A stretch of DNA of 13,438 bases from an uncultured Bacteroidales bacterium (GTDB lineage: Bacteria; Bacteroidota; Bacteroidia; Bacteroidales; UBA932). Every line of letters starts with the position of its first letter. Position 1 is the stretch's first letter. The stretch lies in NCBI GenBank assembly GCA_945983015.1, contig CAMFSN010000038.1, forward strand, positions 1 through 13,438, given 5' to 3'. This document shows positions 5,585 through 12,154 of this stretch, in pieces. The translations under genes were made by a program, and so were the position numbers. The notes under the pieces are model-generated. The model did no database searches. It saw only the letters and a program-made list of their open reading frames with translations, and was not told where the DNA came from.

Positions 5585-7775
5585 GGTCTTTTAACTCTGC
5601 CAATTTACCGCTGTTCCAACGATTGGTGGTACCTACCAGGTAACCGGTAATTCTCTGAAGGGTGTCGATATTCTTCGAGTGACAGTGAGGGCATTCCTTA
5701 AGGTCTTCGGAAGCATCTTCGTACCCGCAGTCCAGACAACGGTTCCTGTTATGGTTAACGCTACCGTAACCGATGTTGTATTTGTCCATCAGGTCCACGA
5801 TGTTCATAATGGCCTCAGGGTTGTGGGTGGCATCTCCGTCTATCTCCACGTAGAAGATGTGGCCGGCGCCTTCATACTGGTGGTAAGGACCTTCGATTTT
5901 AGCCTTGTGCTCAGGGGTGCAGTGATAGTACACCGGAACGTGGCTGGAGTTAGTGTAGTAATCCTTGTCAGTAATGCCAGGGATGATGCCGAACTTCTTC
6001 TTGTCCATCTTTGTGAATCTTCCGGAAAGGCCTTCCGCAGGAGTTCCGAAGAGGCTGAAGTTATGCTGATAGGTCTCACAGTAGCCATTGATTCTTTCCC
6101 TCATATGCTTGATGATTCTCAGACCCAGTTCCTGAGCTTCCTCGCTCTCTCCGTGATGCTTGCCGATCAGGGCGATCAGAGTTTCGGCCAATCCTATGAA
6201 GCCTATAGCGAGGGTTCCCTGATTCAGGACGCTCTCCACTGTATCATTAGGGCCGAGATTCTCAGAACCAGTCCAGAGTCCGTTCATAAGCAGAGGGAAC
6301 TGCTTCTTGAGGGCTGTTTTCTGGAAGTTGTAGCGGTCGTTAAGTTGCTTGGCCGAGATGTCAAGAGCCCAATCGAGCTTGTTCATAAAGGCGGCAATTC
6401 TCTCCTCCTGATTTTCTATACCCATACACTCTATGGCGATGCGTACGATATTAATAGTGGTAAAGCTGAGGTTTCCGCGTCCGATAGAGGTGCGAGGTCC
6501 GAACTTGTTATCGAAGACTCTGGTACGGCAACCCATAGTGGCGACTTCGTGAACATAACGCTTAGGGTCGTCTGCCTTCCAGTCAGGGTCCTGATTGAAA
6601 GTGGCATCCAGGTTCAGGAAGTTCGGGAAGAAGCGGCGGGCAGTTACCTTGCAGGCAAATTTGTAAAGGTCATAGTTTGGATCCCCCGGAAGGTAGCTGA
6701 CACCTTTCTTCTTTTTCCAGATCTGGATAGGGAATATGGCAGTGGAGCCGTTTCCTACTCCCTCATAAGTGGTGTTAAGAATCTCGCGGATGATGCAGCG
6801 GCCTTCTGCAGAGGTGTCGGTTCCGTAGTTGATGGAACTGAATACCACCTGGTTTCCTCCGCGGGAGTGAATAGTATTCATATTGTGTACGAAAGCCTCC
6901 ATAGACTGGTGTACTCTCGATACTGTCATATTTATACACTGCTGAACGACTCTCTCGTCTCCGGAAAGACCGGTCAGGTCGTGTTTGAGATAGTCGGAGA
7001 TGGCTACGTCATAGAGATAGGAGTAGTCGGTATTATCATACTCTGCGAGTTTGCGGAGTTCCTCCTGGAAAGTTTTTCTGACATAAGGGGCGAGGTAGAA
7101 GTCGAATGCCGGAATAGCCTGACCTCCGTGCATCTCGTTCTGCACTGTCTCCATAGATATGCAGGCCAATACGCTTGCGGTCTCGATTCTTTTGGCCGGT
7201 CTGCTCTCCCCGTGTCCTGCTTTCAGTCCGTGCTCGAGGATAAGGTCGAGTGGGTGCTGCAGACAGGTAAGGCTCTTGGTAGGGTAGTAGTCCTTGTCGT
7301 GGATGTGAATGTAACCACCTTTCACTGCCTCACGGACGTCCTCTGCGAGCAGGCATTCGTCCACATAGGTCTTTGTGGCTTCGGATGCGAACTTCATCAT
7401 CATTCCCGCAGGAGTGTCGGCGTTCATATTGGCATTCTCACGGGTGATGTCATTGGCCTGAGCGTCGATAATCTCCTGGAAGATCTCCGTGGTCTTAGCC
7501 TTGCGGGCCAGGTTTCTCTGGTTCCTGTATGCGATGTAACGTTTGGCCACCTCCTTGCGAGGGCTCTTCATAAGTTCCATCTCTACGCAGTCCTGGATTT
7601 CTTCCACACTCATCTCCTCCTTCTGCTGTCTGGAGATAGTGTCGGCTATCTTTGCGGCGAGGATGATGTCTTCTCCATCTTCTGTCACAGCCATTGCCTT
7701 CAGTATGGCGGCTACTATCTTCTGGTTGTTGAAGTCCACCCTGCGGCCATCTCTTTTAGTTACGTACTTAATCAT
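5568..7775 (-). CDS. nrdD: Anaerobic (class III) ribonucleoside-triphosphate reductase
   Basis: The 735-residue enzyme reduces ribonucleoside triphosphates to dNTPs without oxygen and is cytoplasmic. Residues about 1-95 form an ATP-cone allosteric domain (MIKYVTKRDGRRVDFNNQKI). The catalytic ten-stranded barrel follows. Likely active-site cysteines are Cys171 (LTCLQHPL) and Cys416 (MGCRTRV). A zinc site of two CxxC pairs (CLDC, CPHC) lies near the C-terminus. Next comes the glycyl-radical loop RITGYLVGTTNRWNSGK, with the radical on about Gly711, and the protein ends DRVVHK. The length is full for the class. No Shine-Dalgarno is visible before the ATG; the leader is A/T-rich (about 60 nt from the predicted start site), which is normal for the phylum. 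It is followed by overlapping nrdG. I see no clear NrdR-box pair upstream. No other class of ribonucleotide reductase is in the window. Confidence 0.98.
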   Translation of the reverse strand: MIKYVTKRDGRRVDFNNQKIVAAILKAMAVTEDGEDIILAAKIADTISRQQKEEMSVEEIQDCVEMELMKSPRKEVAKRYIAYRNQRNLARKAKTTEIFQEIIDAQANDITRENANMNADTPAGMMMKFASEATKTYVDECLLAEDVREAVKGGYIHIHDKDYYPTKSLTCLQHPLDLILEHGLKAGHGESRPAKRIETASVLACISMETVQNEMHGGQAIPAFDFYLAPYVRKTFQEELRKLAEYDNTDYSYLYDVAISDYLKHDLTGLSGDERVVQQCINMTVSRVHQSMEAFVHNMNTIHSRGGNQVVFSSINYGTDTSAEGRCIIREILNTTYEGVGNGSTAIFPIQIWKKKKGVSYLPGDPNYDLYKFACKVTARRFFPNFLNLDATFNQDPDWKADDPKRYVHEVATMGCRTRVFDNKFGPRTSIGRGNLSFTTINIVRIAIECMGIENQEERIAAFMNKLDWALDISAKQLNDRYNFQKTALKKQFPLLMNGLWTGSENLGPNDTVESVLNQGTLAIGFIGLAETLIALIGKHHGESEEAQELGLRIIKHMRERINGYCETYQHNFSLFGTPAEGLSGRFTKMDKKKFGIIPGITDKDYYTNSSHVPVYYHCTPEHKAKIEGPYHQYEGAGHIFYVEIDGDATHNPEAIMNIVDLMDKYNIGYGSVNHNRNRCLDCGYEDASEDLKECPHCHSKNIDTLQRITGYLVGTTNRWNSGKLAELKDRVVHK

Positions 7776-7839
7776 ATCTTTTGCTTATTATTTCGAGTGA
7801 AAAAATAATCTCGCTCCGATGGGGCAAGAATTCCTTATG

Positions 7840-7847
7840 CAAAGATA
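7840..7847 (-). promoter_or_regulatory. Candidate -7 box for nrdDG
   Basis: On the minus strand TATCTTTG (7847-7840) matches TAnnTTTG exactly. No convincing TTTG is seen about 20 nt upstream, so the -33 element is weak or absent. Predicted initiation near 7836 gives a leader of about 60 nt. It lies downstream of the terminator at 7898-7938 in the direction of transcription, which is the expected order for a separate nrdDG unit. Confidence 0.5.
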
Positions 7848-7897
7848 AACGATATGATTATTCTTTCGCTTATTTTCCTCAAATAAAGTTTTCAACA

Positions 7898-7938
7898 AAG
7901 AAAAATCGTCTCGCTAACACATTGGTTAACAAGACGAT
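7898..7938 (-). terminator. Intrinsic terminator of the phosphopantetheinyl transferase transcript
   Basis: Read on the minus strand, ATCGTCT (7938-7932) pairs with AGACGAT (7911-7905). An inner TAAC/GTTA stem lies across a 3x3 internal loop, with a 6-nt apical loop. TTTTTCTTTG follows immediately (7905 overlaps the stem end, down to 7898). It lies 48 nt past the stop of the transferase gene and before the nrdD promoter. An alternative small hairpin, AAGAC/GTCTT (7931-7945), overlaps and could compete with it. Confidence 0.6.
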
Positions 7939-7985
7939 ATGTCTTAAAATCAAAAATCGGGAGAGACGCTCTTATAACAATTTTG

Positions 7986-8627
7986 TTACTCTGAAACGCA
8001 GACCAATACGTGACGGTCAAAAGTAAAGTAAAGCAGTTCCAATTCCTGCTCGTAGCCGTCCTTGTCCGTGAAGGTGGCTTCCAGTTCTCCCTCGTCTTTA
8101 AGACGGAAGGACTCCACTTTAATCTGCTCCGCGAAATCCACGTCGTGCTGGGAGGTCAGTTTATAGATACTCTCCTTAGCGCACCAGTAGATGGCGAGCT
8201 GCTCGTTCCTCTCCTCCTCGTCAAGATCCTCTATCTCTTCGCGGGAAAGGGCTTTCTTTTCCACTGCGGAAAAATCCCTGTCCAGGGACTCGCAGTCTAT
8301 ACCCACCTCGTCCTCGTCATTTAGCATAACGGCGACGTATTTGTCGGTGTGCGTGATACTGATGTTGATGGCGTTGTTTTCGATGTAAGGCTTGCCGTTA
8401 TCGTGATGCGAAAGATAGACTTTCTCCTCGAACATAGCATCCAGAAGCGCCCTTACTGCCAACTTCTGCTTTCGCAGGGATTCACTTTTAATATAGGAAA
8501 TTTCCTCAAGCTCGTCTGAGGGAATGGACGTCATCGCGCGAAGCTCTGCCTCACTCTCTGAAATTTTCCAGACTCCTACGCGCGAGTGCGCGGGGTCATC
8601 AAGATCTTTTGTAAAAAATAAAGCCAT
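7986..8627 (-). CDS. 4'-phosphopantetheinyl transferase superfamily protein (Sfp/AcpT type)
   Basis: The 213-residue protein should transfer the 4'-phosphopantetheine arm of coenzyme A to a serine of an acyl or peptidyl carrier protein, in the cytoplasm. The family's signatures are present in order: NGKPYI (77-82), ISITHTDKYVAV with His93, the Mg-binding VGIDCE (Asp111, Glu113) and WCAKESIYKL with Glu152. The length and motif spacing fit the Sfp/HetI/AcpT group rather than the short trimeric AcpS. It appears to be a single-gene unit, with its own -7 box upstream and a terminator downstream. The stop codon forms part of the AT-rich palindrome TAACAATTTTGTTA (7975-7988). No carrier protein, fatty-acid, polyketide or peptide synthetase gene lies nearby, so the substrate cannot be inferred. 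In Bacteroidota such a protein may serve the housekeeping acyl carrier protein. Confidence 0.9.
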   Translation of the reverse strand: MALFFTKDLDDPAHSRVGVWKISESEAELRAMTSIPSDELEEISYIKSESLRKQKLAVRALLDAMFEEKVYLSHHDNGKPYIENNAINISITHTDKYVAVMLNDEDEVGIDCESLDRDFSAVEKKALSREEIEDLDEEERNEQLAIYWCAKESIYKLTSQHDVDFAEQIKVESFRLKDEGELEATFTDKDGYEQELELLYFTFDRHVLVCVSE

Positions 8628-8646
8628 AAAATATATAAAACAGCTG

Positions 8647-8654
8647 CAAATATA
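8647..8654 (-). promoter_or_regulatory. Candidate -7 box for the phosphopantetheinyl transferase gene
   Basis: On the minus strand TATATTTG (8654-8647) matches TAnnTTTG exactly, 19 nt before the ATG at 8627, giving a predicted leader of about 16 nt. The -33 region has no clear TTTG at the expected distance, so the promoter may be weak or activator-dependent. Confidence 0.5.
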
Positions 8655-8764
8655 ATGTTTTTCACTTGAAAAACCACCATACCTGCACCTTTTTGTCAGA
8701 TTTACTCACGGAACCTTCATTCCAGAGGTCACAGACGGGGCATTCTGAGAAAGTGGAGGCTTTT

Positions 8765-8796
8765 TTTGCTTAAAATATTTGCTATAGTTATATTTG
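8765..8796 (+). promoter_or_regulatory. Promoter of malate dehydrogenase
   Basis: This is the best promoter in the window: TTTG (8765-8768), a 20-nt spacer, then TATATTTG (8789-8796), both matching the Bacteroidota consensus. The predicted start near 8800 leaves a leader of about 30 nt that is A/T-rich and without a Shine-Dalgarno. The -33 element lies at the end of a run of seven T residues. Confidence 0.75.
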
Positions 8797-8829
8797 CAGG
8801 CGTTTTGAAATCATTATATTTTTTAAGAT

Positions 8830-9822
8830 ATGAAATATTTGACTAACGAGAAACTGACCATTGTAGGTGCCGGCGGAATGATCGGCTCAAATATGGCTCA
8901 GACAGCCCTTATGCTGGGTCTTACTCCTAACATCTGTCTTTATGATATCTTTGAGCCAGGTGTTCACGGTGTAGCTGAAGAAATGTATCACTGCGGCTTT
9001 GAAGGTGCTAACATCACTTGGACCGTAGATCCAAAGGAAGCCTTCACTGATGCCAAGTACATCATCTCCTCAGGTGGCGCTCCACGTAAGGAAGGTATGA
9101 CCCGCGAGGATCTGCTCAAAGGCAATTGCCAGATCGCCGCTCAGTTCGGTGACTATATCAAGGAGTATTGTCCTGACGTTAAGCACGTGGTAGTTATCTT
9201 CAACCCTGCTGACGTAACAGCCCTTACCGCTCTTATCCATTCTGGTCTCAAGCCTGAGCAGCTCACATCCCTCGCCGCTCTCGACTCTACCCGTCTTCAA
9301 AGTAATCTGGCCAGAGAATTCGGCGTTCCTCAGAGCGCTGTAACCGGAGCTCACACTTATGGTGGACACGGGGAGCAGATGGCAGTGTTCGCATCTCAGG
9401 TAAAGGTGGACGGAAAGCCACTCAGCGAGATGGGCCTTTCAGCCGAGAGAATGGCTGAGATCAAGCAGCAGACTATTCAGGGAGGTTCAGCCATCATCAA
9501 ACTTCGCGGCCGTTCTTCATTCCAGAGTCCGGCTTACAATGCAGTGAAGATGATAGAGGCCGCTATGGGCGGAGACAAATTCACCCTTCCTGCAGGCTGC
9601 TATGTAAACTGCGAGAAGTGCGGTTTCAAGAACGTGATTATGGCTATGCCTACAGTTATCGATGCAAGCGGCGTTCACTTCACGGCTCCTCAGGGAACAG
9701 AAGAGGAACTTGCAGCTCTGCAGGCTTCTTATGAGCACCTTTGCGCTATGCGTGAGGAGATCGTAGCCCTGGGCATCGTTCCTCCTGTAGATCAGTGGAA
9801 AGAGATGAATCCTAATCTTTAG
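8830..9822 (+). CDS. mdh: Malate dehydrogenase (NAD-dependent)
   Basis: The 330-residue cytoplasmic enzyme interconverts malate and oxaloacetate with NAD(H). In anaerobic Bacteroidota it works mainly towards malate, in the reductive branch to fumarate and succinate. Residues 1-20 hold the Rossmann motif VGAGGMIG (Gly13, Gly16, Gly19), and Asp39 ends the second strand, fitting NAD preference. The mobile loop carries Arg86 and Arg92 (RKEGMTRED). NPADV holds Asn125, LDSTR holds Asp152 and Arg155, and GGHG holds catalytic His180. The length is normal for this Bacteroidetes-type group. Codon use is unlike its neighbours: ATC dominates over ATA for Ile and CGT/CGC is common for Arg, the pattern of a highly expressed gene. 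A CxxxCxxC cluster (Cys257, 261, 264) near the C-terminus is unexpected. The gene stands alone between its own promoter and terminator. Confidence 0.96.
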   Translation: MKYLTNEKLTIVGAGGMIGSNMAQTALMLGLTPNICLYDIFEPGVHGVAEEMYHCGFEGANITWTVDPKEAFTDAKYIISSGGAPRKEGMTREDLLKGNCQIAAQFGDYIKEYCPDVKHVVVIFNPADVTALTALIHSGLKPEQLTSLAALDSTRLQSNLAREFGVPQSAVTGAHTYGGHGEQMAVFASQVKVDGKPLSEMGLSAERMAEIKQQTIQGGSAIIKLRGRSSFQSPAYNAVKMIEAAMGGDKFTLPAGCYVNCEKCGFKNVIMAMPTVIDASGVHFTAPQGTEEELAALQASYEHLCAMREEIVALGIVPPVDQWKEMNPNL

Positions 9823-9842
9823 GAGTATTTTACAAATACGGA

Positions 9843-9880
9843 AGGTGGCTGCCTGAGAGGGTGGCCACCTCTTTTATTTG
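9843..9880 (+). terminator. Intrinsic terminator of mdh
   Basis: AGGTGGC (9843-9849) pairs with GCCACCT (9864-9870). The stem can be extended by two wobble and two G-C pairs to close a 6-nt loop (9854-9859). CTTTTATTTG follows. It begins 21 nt after the mdh stop. The T-rich tail is also the upstream part of the promoter for the next gene. Confidence 0.8.
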
Positions 9881-9894
9881 TCTGCATAAAATGC

Positions 9895-9902
9895 TATATT
9901 TG
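9895..9902 (+). promoter_or_regulatory. Candidate -7 box for the surA-ostA operon, 6 nt before the ATG
   Basis: TATATTTG (9895-9902) matches TAnnTTTG exactly, and six bases (CAGCTT) separate it from the ATG at 9909. A -33 element would fall in the terminator tail of mdh: TTTT at 9872-9875 is 19 nt away, while TTTG at 9877-9880 is only 14 nt away. The spacing to the ATG is the same as for the gene at 2587 and predicts a leaderless or near-leaderless transcript. Confidence 0.55.
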
Positions 9903-9908
9903 CAGCTT

Positions 9909-10763
9909 ATGAGAAAGTTGAAATCACTAGTCTTGCTCTTAACTTTGGCTGTATTTCCATCCTGTAATGCGATTCAGTCCCTCATTCACGATGACGAGGT
10001 GGTGGCCAAGGTGGGCAAACACAAGTTATATAAGTCGGAGTTGAAAAAATACATCCCCGCAGGGGTTTCCTCAGCGGACAGCTTGAACCTCGCCTTACAG
10101 TATATCAATTCCTGGGCTTCCGGCCAGATATTCAGCGATATGGCTCAGAGCCAGTTGCCTAAGGCGGAGCAGGACGTGACTGCCGAGCTGGAGTCTTACA
10201 AGAGGTCGCTGCTGCGGTATCGCTATGAGCAGCAGTTTGTGAATGAGAGGCTTGATACCCTGGTTACCGAAGACCAGATGTTCGAATTCTACACTGCTCA
10301 TCAGAGTCTTTTCAAACTCGAAAGGCCAATTCTAAAGGTACGCTTCATAGATATTCTGAAAACTTCGGAGCAGAAGGATTTTCTTATCAAAAAAATGTCT
10401 TCGAACCGTTCTGGCGATGTGGTGGCCGTAGATAGTCTGGCCAGGGTCTATGCCATAAGGTATTATGACAATTCCCAGGATTGGATGGACGCCTCGGAGT
10501 TGGCAAAGGATTTCAACACTGATTATATAACTATGCTCTCTCACCTGAAAAACAATTACATAAGCATCGACAACGGAGATATGTCCGACATAAAGACAGC
10601 TTATGTAAGGGAGATAAAGAAGAGCGGAGTCGCCCCTTTTGAGTATTGTCAGGAGAGAATAAAGGAGTATATACTTAGTGAAAGAAAAAGAGAATTGCTG
10701 GTCAATCTGGAACGGAGCTTGCTTGACGGGGCTTCCGACAGAGGGATATTTGTAATATATTAA
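9909..10763 (+). CDS. SurA_N-like lipoprotein (periplasmic foldase-related, no recognisable PPIase domain)
   Basis: With the ATG at 9909 the product is 284 residues and starts with a lipoprotein signal (MRKLKSLVLLLTLAVFPSC), the lipidated residue being Cys19. A start at GTG 9861 would add 16 residues, spoil the signal peptide and lie inside the mdh terminator hairpin, so I reject it. Residues about 27-90 (VVAKVGKHKLYKSELKKYIP and following) resemble the N-terminal chaperone segment of SurA. A helical stretch then leads into LKVRFIDILKTSEQKDFLI, perhaps a decayed parvulin core; no active-site set is visible. It is followed 8 nt later by the two-parvulin SurA gene. In related Bacteroidales two or three such PPIase-like genes precede an OstA-like gene. 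The likely role is as a membrane-anchored partner in outer-membrane-protein folding, inferred from context. Confidence 0.82.
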   Translation: MRKLKSLVLLLTLAVFPSCNAIQSLIHDDEVVAKVGKHKLYKSELKKYIPAGVSSADSLNLALQYINSWASGQIFSDMAQSQLPKAEQDVTAELESYKRSLLRYRYEQQFVNERLDTLVTEDQMFEFYTAHQSLFKLERPILKVRFIDILKTSEQKDFLIKKMSSNRSGDVVAVDSLARVYAIRYYDNSQDWMDASELAKDFNTDYITMLSHLKNNYISIDNGDMSDIKTAYVREIKKSGVAPFEYCQERIKEYILSERKRELLVNLERSLLDGASDRGIFVIY

Positions 10764-10771
10764 GACATTTT

Positions 10772-12154
10772 ATGAAGAGGTTTTTGACGGTGTTCGCAGG
10801 AGCTTTGCTGTGTGTGGCAGCCGGAGCACAGAAGTATAGCGGATTGGCAGACAAGACTGTGGCCATTATAGGCGGAGAGTTCGTGATGCTTTCCGACATA
10901 GAGCAGGAAGTCCGTATGATGCGGGCTAGGGGATATGCTTCGGACAAGGCTATGAGATGCGACATACTGGAGCAGATATTGGCAAATAAACTGATTCTCT
11001 CTCAGGCCAGAGTGGATTCCCTGGTGGTGAACTACGAGAGCGTGAATGCCAATCTTAACGACCGTATAAGCAGTTTGCTTACCGACCTGGGAGGAGAGGA
11101 GGCCGTAGAGGAATACTTCGGCAAATCCGTGAACAGGCTCAGGGAGGATTGGCGTAAGCAGTTGGAGGAGATGTCTTTGACCCAGCAGGAACAGTCCGAG
11201 ATAGCCAAAGGCATTCCGGAAGTGACTCCTTACGACGTGAAGCAGTATATGGACACTACTTCCAAGGCCAATCTCCCTATGATTCCTGCCCAGTATCAGA
11301 TGAGCCAGATCTGCATCTATCCGGACAGGGAGGCGGCTAAGATGGCGGCTAAGGAAAAGCTTCTGGAAATAAGGGAGAGGATTGTCTCCGGAGAGAAGTT
11401 TAGCACATTGGCCCGCCTTTACTCCCAGGACCCGAGCAACGCCCGCACGGGTGGAGACCTCGGTATGGCGAACAAGTCCTCATTCTGGACTTCCTTCTCG
11501 GATGCCGCAATGGCCCTGAAGCCTGGAATGGTGTCGAATATAGTGGAGACTCCGGACGGCTTCCATATCATAGAGATGATTAGCAAGAAGGGAGATATGT
11601 TCCACGCCCGTCACATACTGATCAAGCCGGAATACACCTCTGAGGATATGGAGAAAGCCTATGCCAAGCTGGACAGCCTGAAGACTGAGATCCTGGCCGG
11701 AAACATAAGTTTCGAGCAGGCTGCCAGAAGATTCAGCGAGGACCCTTCTACCAGAACCAATGGCGGGCAGATGGCGGATCCTAACAGCGGGTCCTCCTAT
11801 TTCGAGGTCGATCAGATGAAACCCGCTGACTATAAGGCTATAGCTTCTTTGAAAGAAGGGGAGATATCAGAGCCTTTCACCTCTACGGACAATGAGGGAA
11901 GGGGAGCCTTTACCATAGATGGTGGAAACCTGGTGTATAAGATTATTCGATTGGATAAGACTATTCCGGCCCATACGGCCAACTTCGACAAGGATTACGA
12001 CGTGCTTTACAAGACGGTGGTGGTAGGCAAGCAGAACGCTGCCATCGACGATTTTATCTCCAGAAAGATTAAGGAGACCTATATAGTAATCGATCCTATG
12101 TTCGAGGATTGTGAGTTCTCACGTGAGGGATGGAGCGAAAAGATAAGAAAATAA
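10772..12154 (+). CDS. SurA-like periplasmic chaperone with two parvulin PPIase domains
   Basis: This 460-residue protein has a signal peptide (MKRFLTVFAGALLCVAAGAQ) and a SurA_N chaperone domain at about 24-150 (VAIIGGEFVMLSDIEQEV; CDILEQILANKLILSQARVD). Two parvulin domains follow at about 173-273 and 278-394. The first (QMSQICIYP; ARLYSQDPSNARTGGDLGMA) lacks the histidine usual in the first strand and may be a structural copy. The second keeps ARHILIK, RFSEDPSTRTNGGQM and fits an active cis-trans prolyl isomerase better. A C-terminal segment (395-460) completes the SurA plan. The role is to escort outer-membrane barrels, including the LPS-export machinery, to their assembly site. The next gene starts inside its last 25 nt, so the pair is translationally coupled. 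I do not assign the symbol surA because several paralogues are common in this phylum. Confidence 0.92.
   Translation: MKRFLTVFAGALLCVAAGAQKYSGLADKTVAIIGGEFVMLSDIEQEVRMMRARGYASDKAMRCDILEQILANKLILSQARVDSLVVNYESVNANLNDRISSLLTDLGGEEAVEEYFGKSVNRLREDWRKQLEEMSLTQQEQSEIAKGIPEVTPYDVKQYMDTTSKANLPMIPAQYQMSQICIYPDREAAKMAAKEKLLEIRERIVSGEKFSTLARLYSQDPSNARTGGDLGMANKSSFWTSFSDAAMALKPGMVSNIVETPDGFHIIEMISKKGDMFHARHILIKPEYTSEDMEKAYAKLDSLKTEILAGNISFEQAARRFSEDPSTRTNGGQMADPNSGSSYFEVDQMKPADYKAIASLKEGEISEPFTSTDNEGRGAFTIDGGNLVYKIIRLDKTIPAHTANFDKDYDVLYKTVVVGKQNAAIDDFISRKIKETYIVIDPMFEDCEFSREGWSEKIRK

Noticed and set aside
5679..7808. 709-codon open frame on the plus strand opposite nrdD
   Set aside because: It is exactly antisense to a fully supported nrdD, its translation shows no family motif and is biased in composition, and it has no promoter. 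It is open because nrdD avoids the codons whose complements are stops in that frame.
7776..7985. NrdR-box pair or cobalamin riboswitch ahead of nrdD
   Set aside because: I looked for paired 16-bp NrdR-like sites and for the conserved B12-box and found neither; only a -7 box and the upstream terminator are supported.
7781..8026. 81-codon plus-strand frame across the nrdD-transferase spacer
   Set aside because: It runs antisense through the nrdD promoter, the terminator and the transferase 3' end, and encodes a Lys/Asn-rich sequence with no motif; this is typical of an A/T-rich spacer.
9861..9908. Upstream GTG start adding 16 residues to the SurA_N-like lipoprotein
   Set aside because: It starts inside the mdh terminator hairpin and spans the -7 box, and it would place non-signal sequence ahead of a textbook lipoprotein signal.
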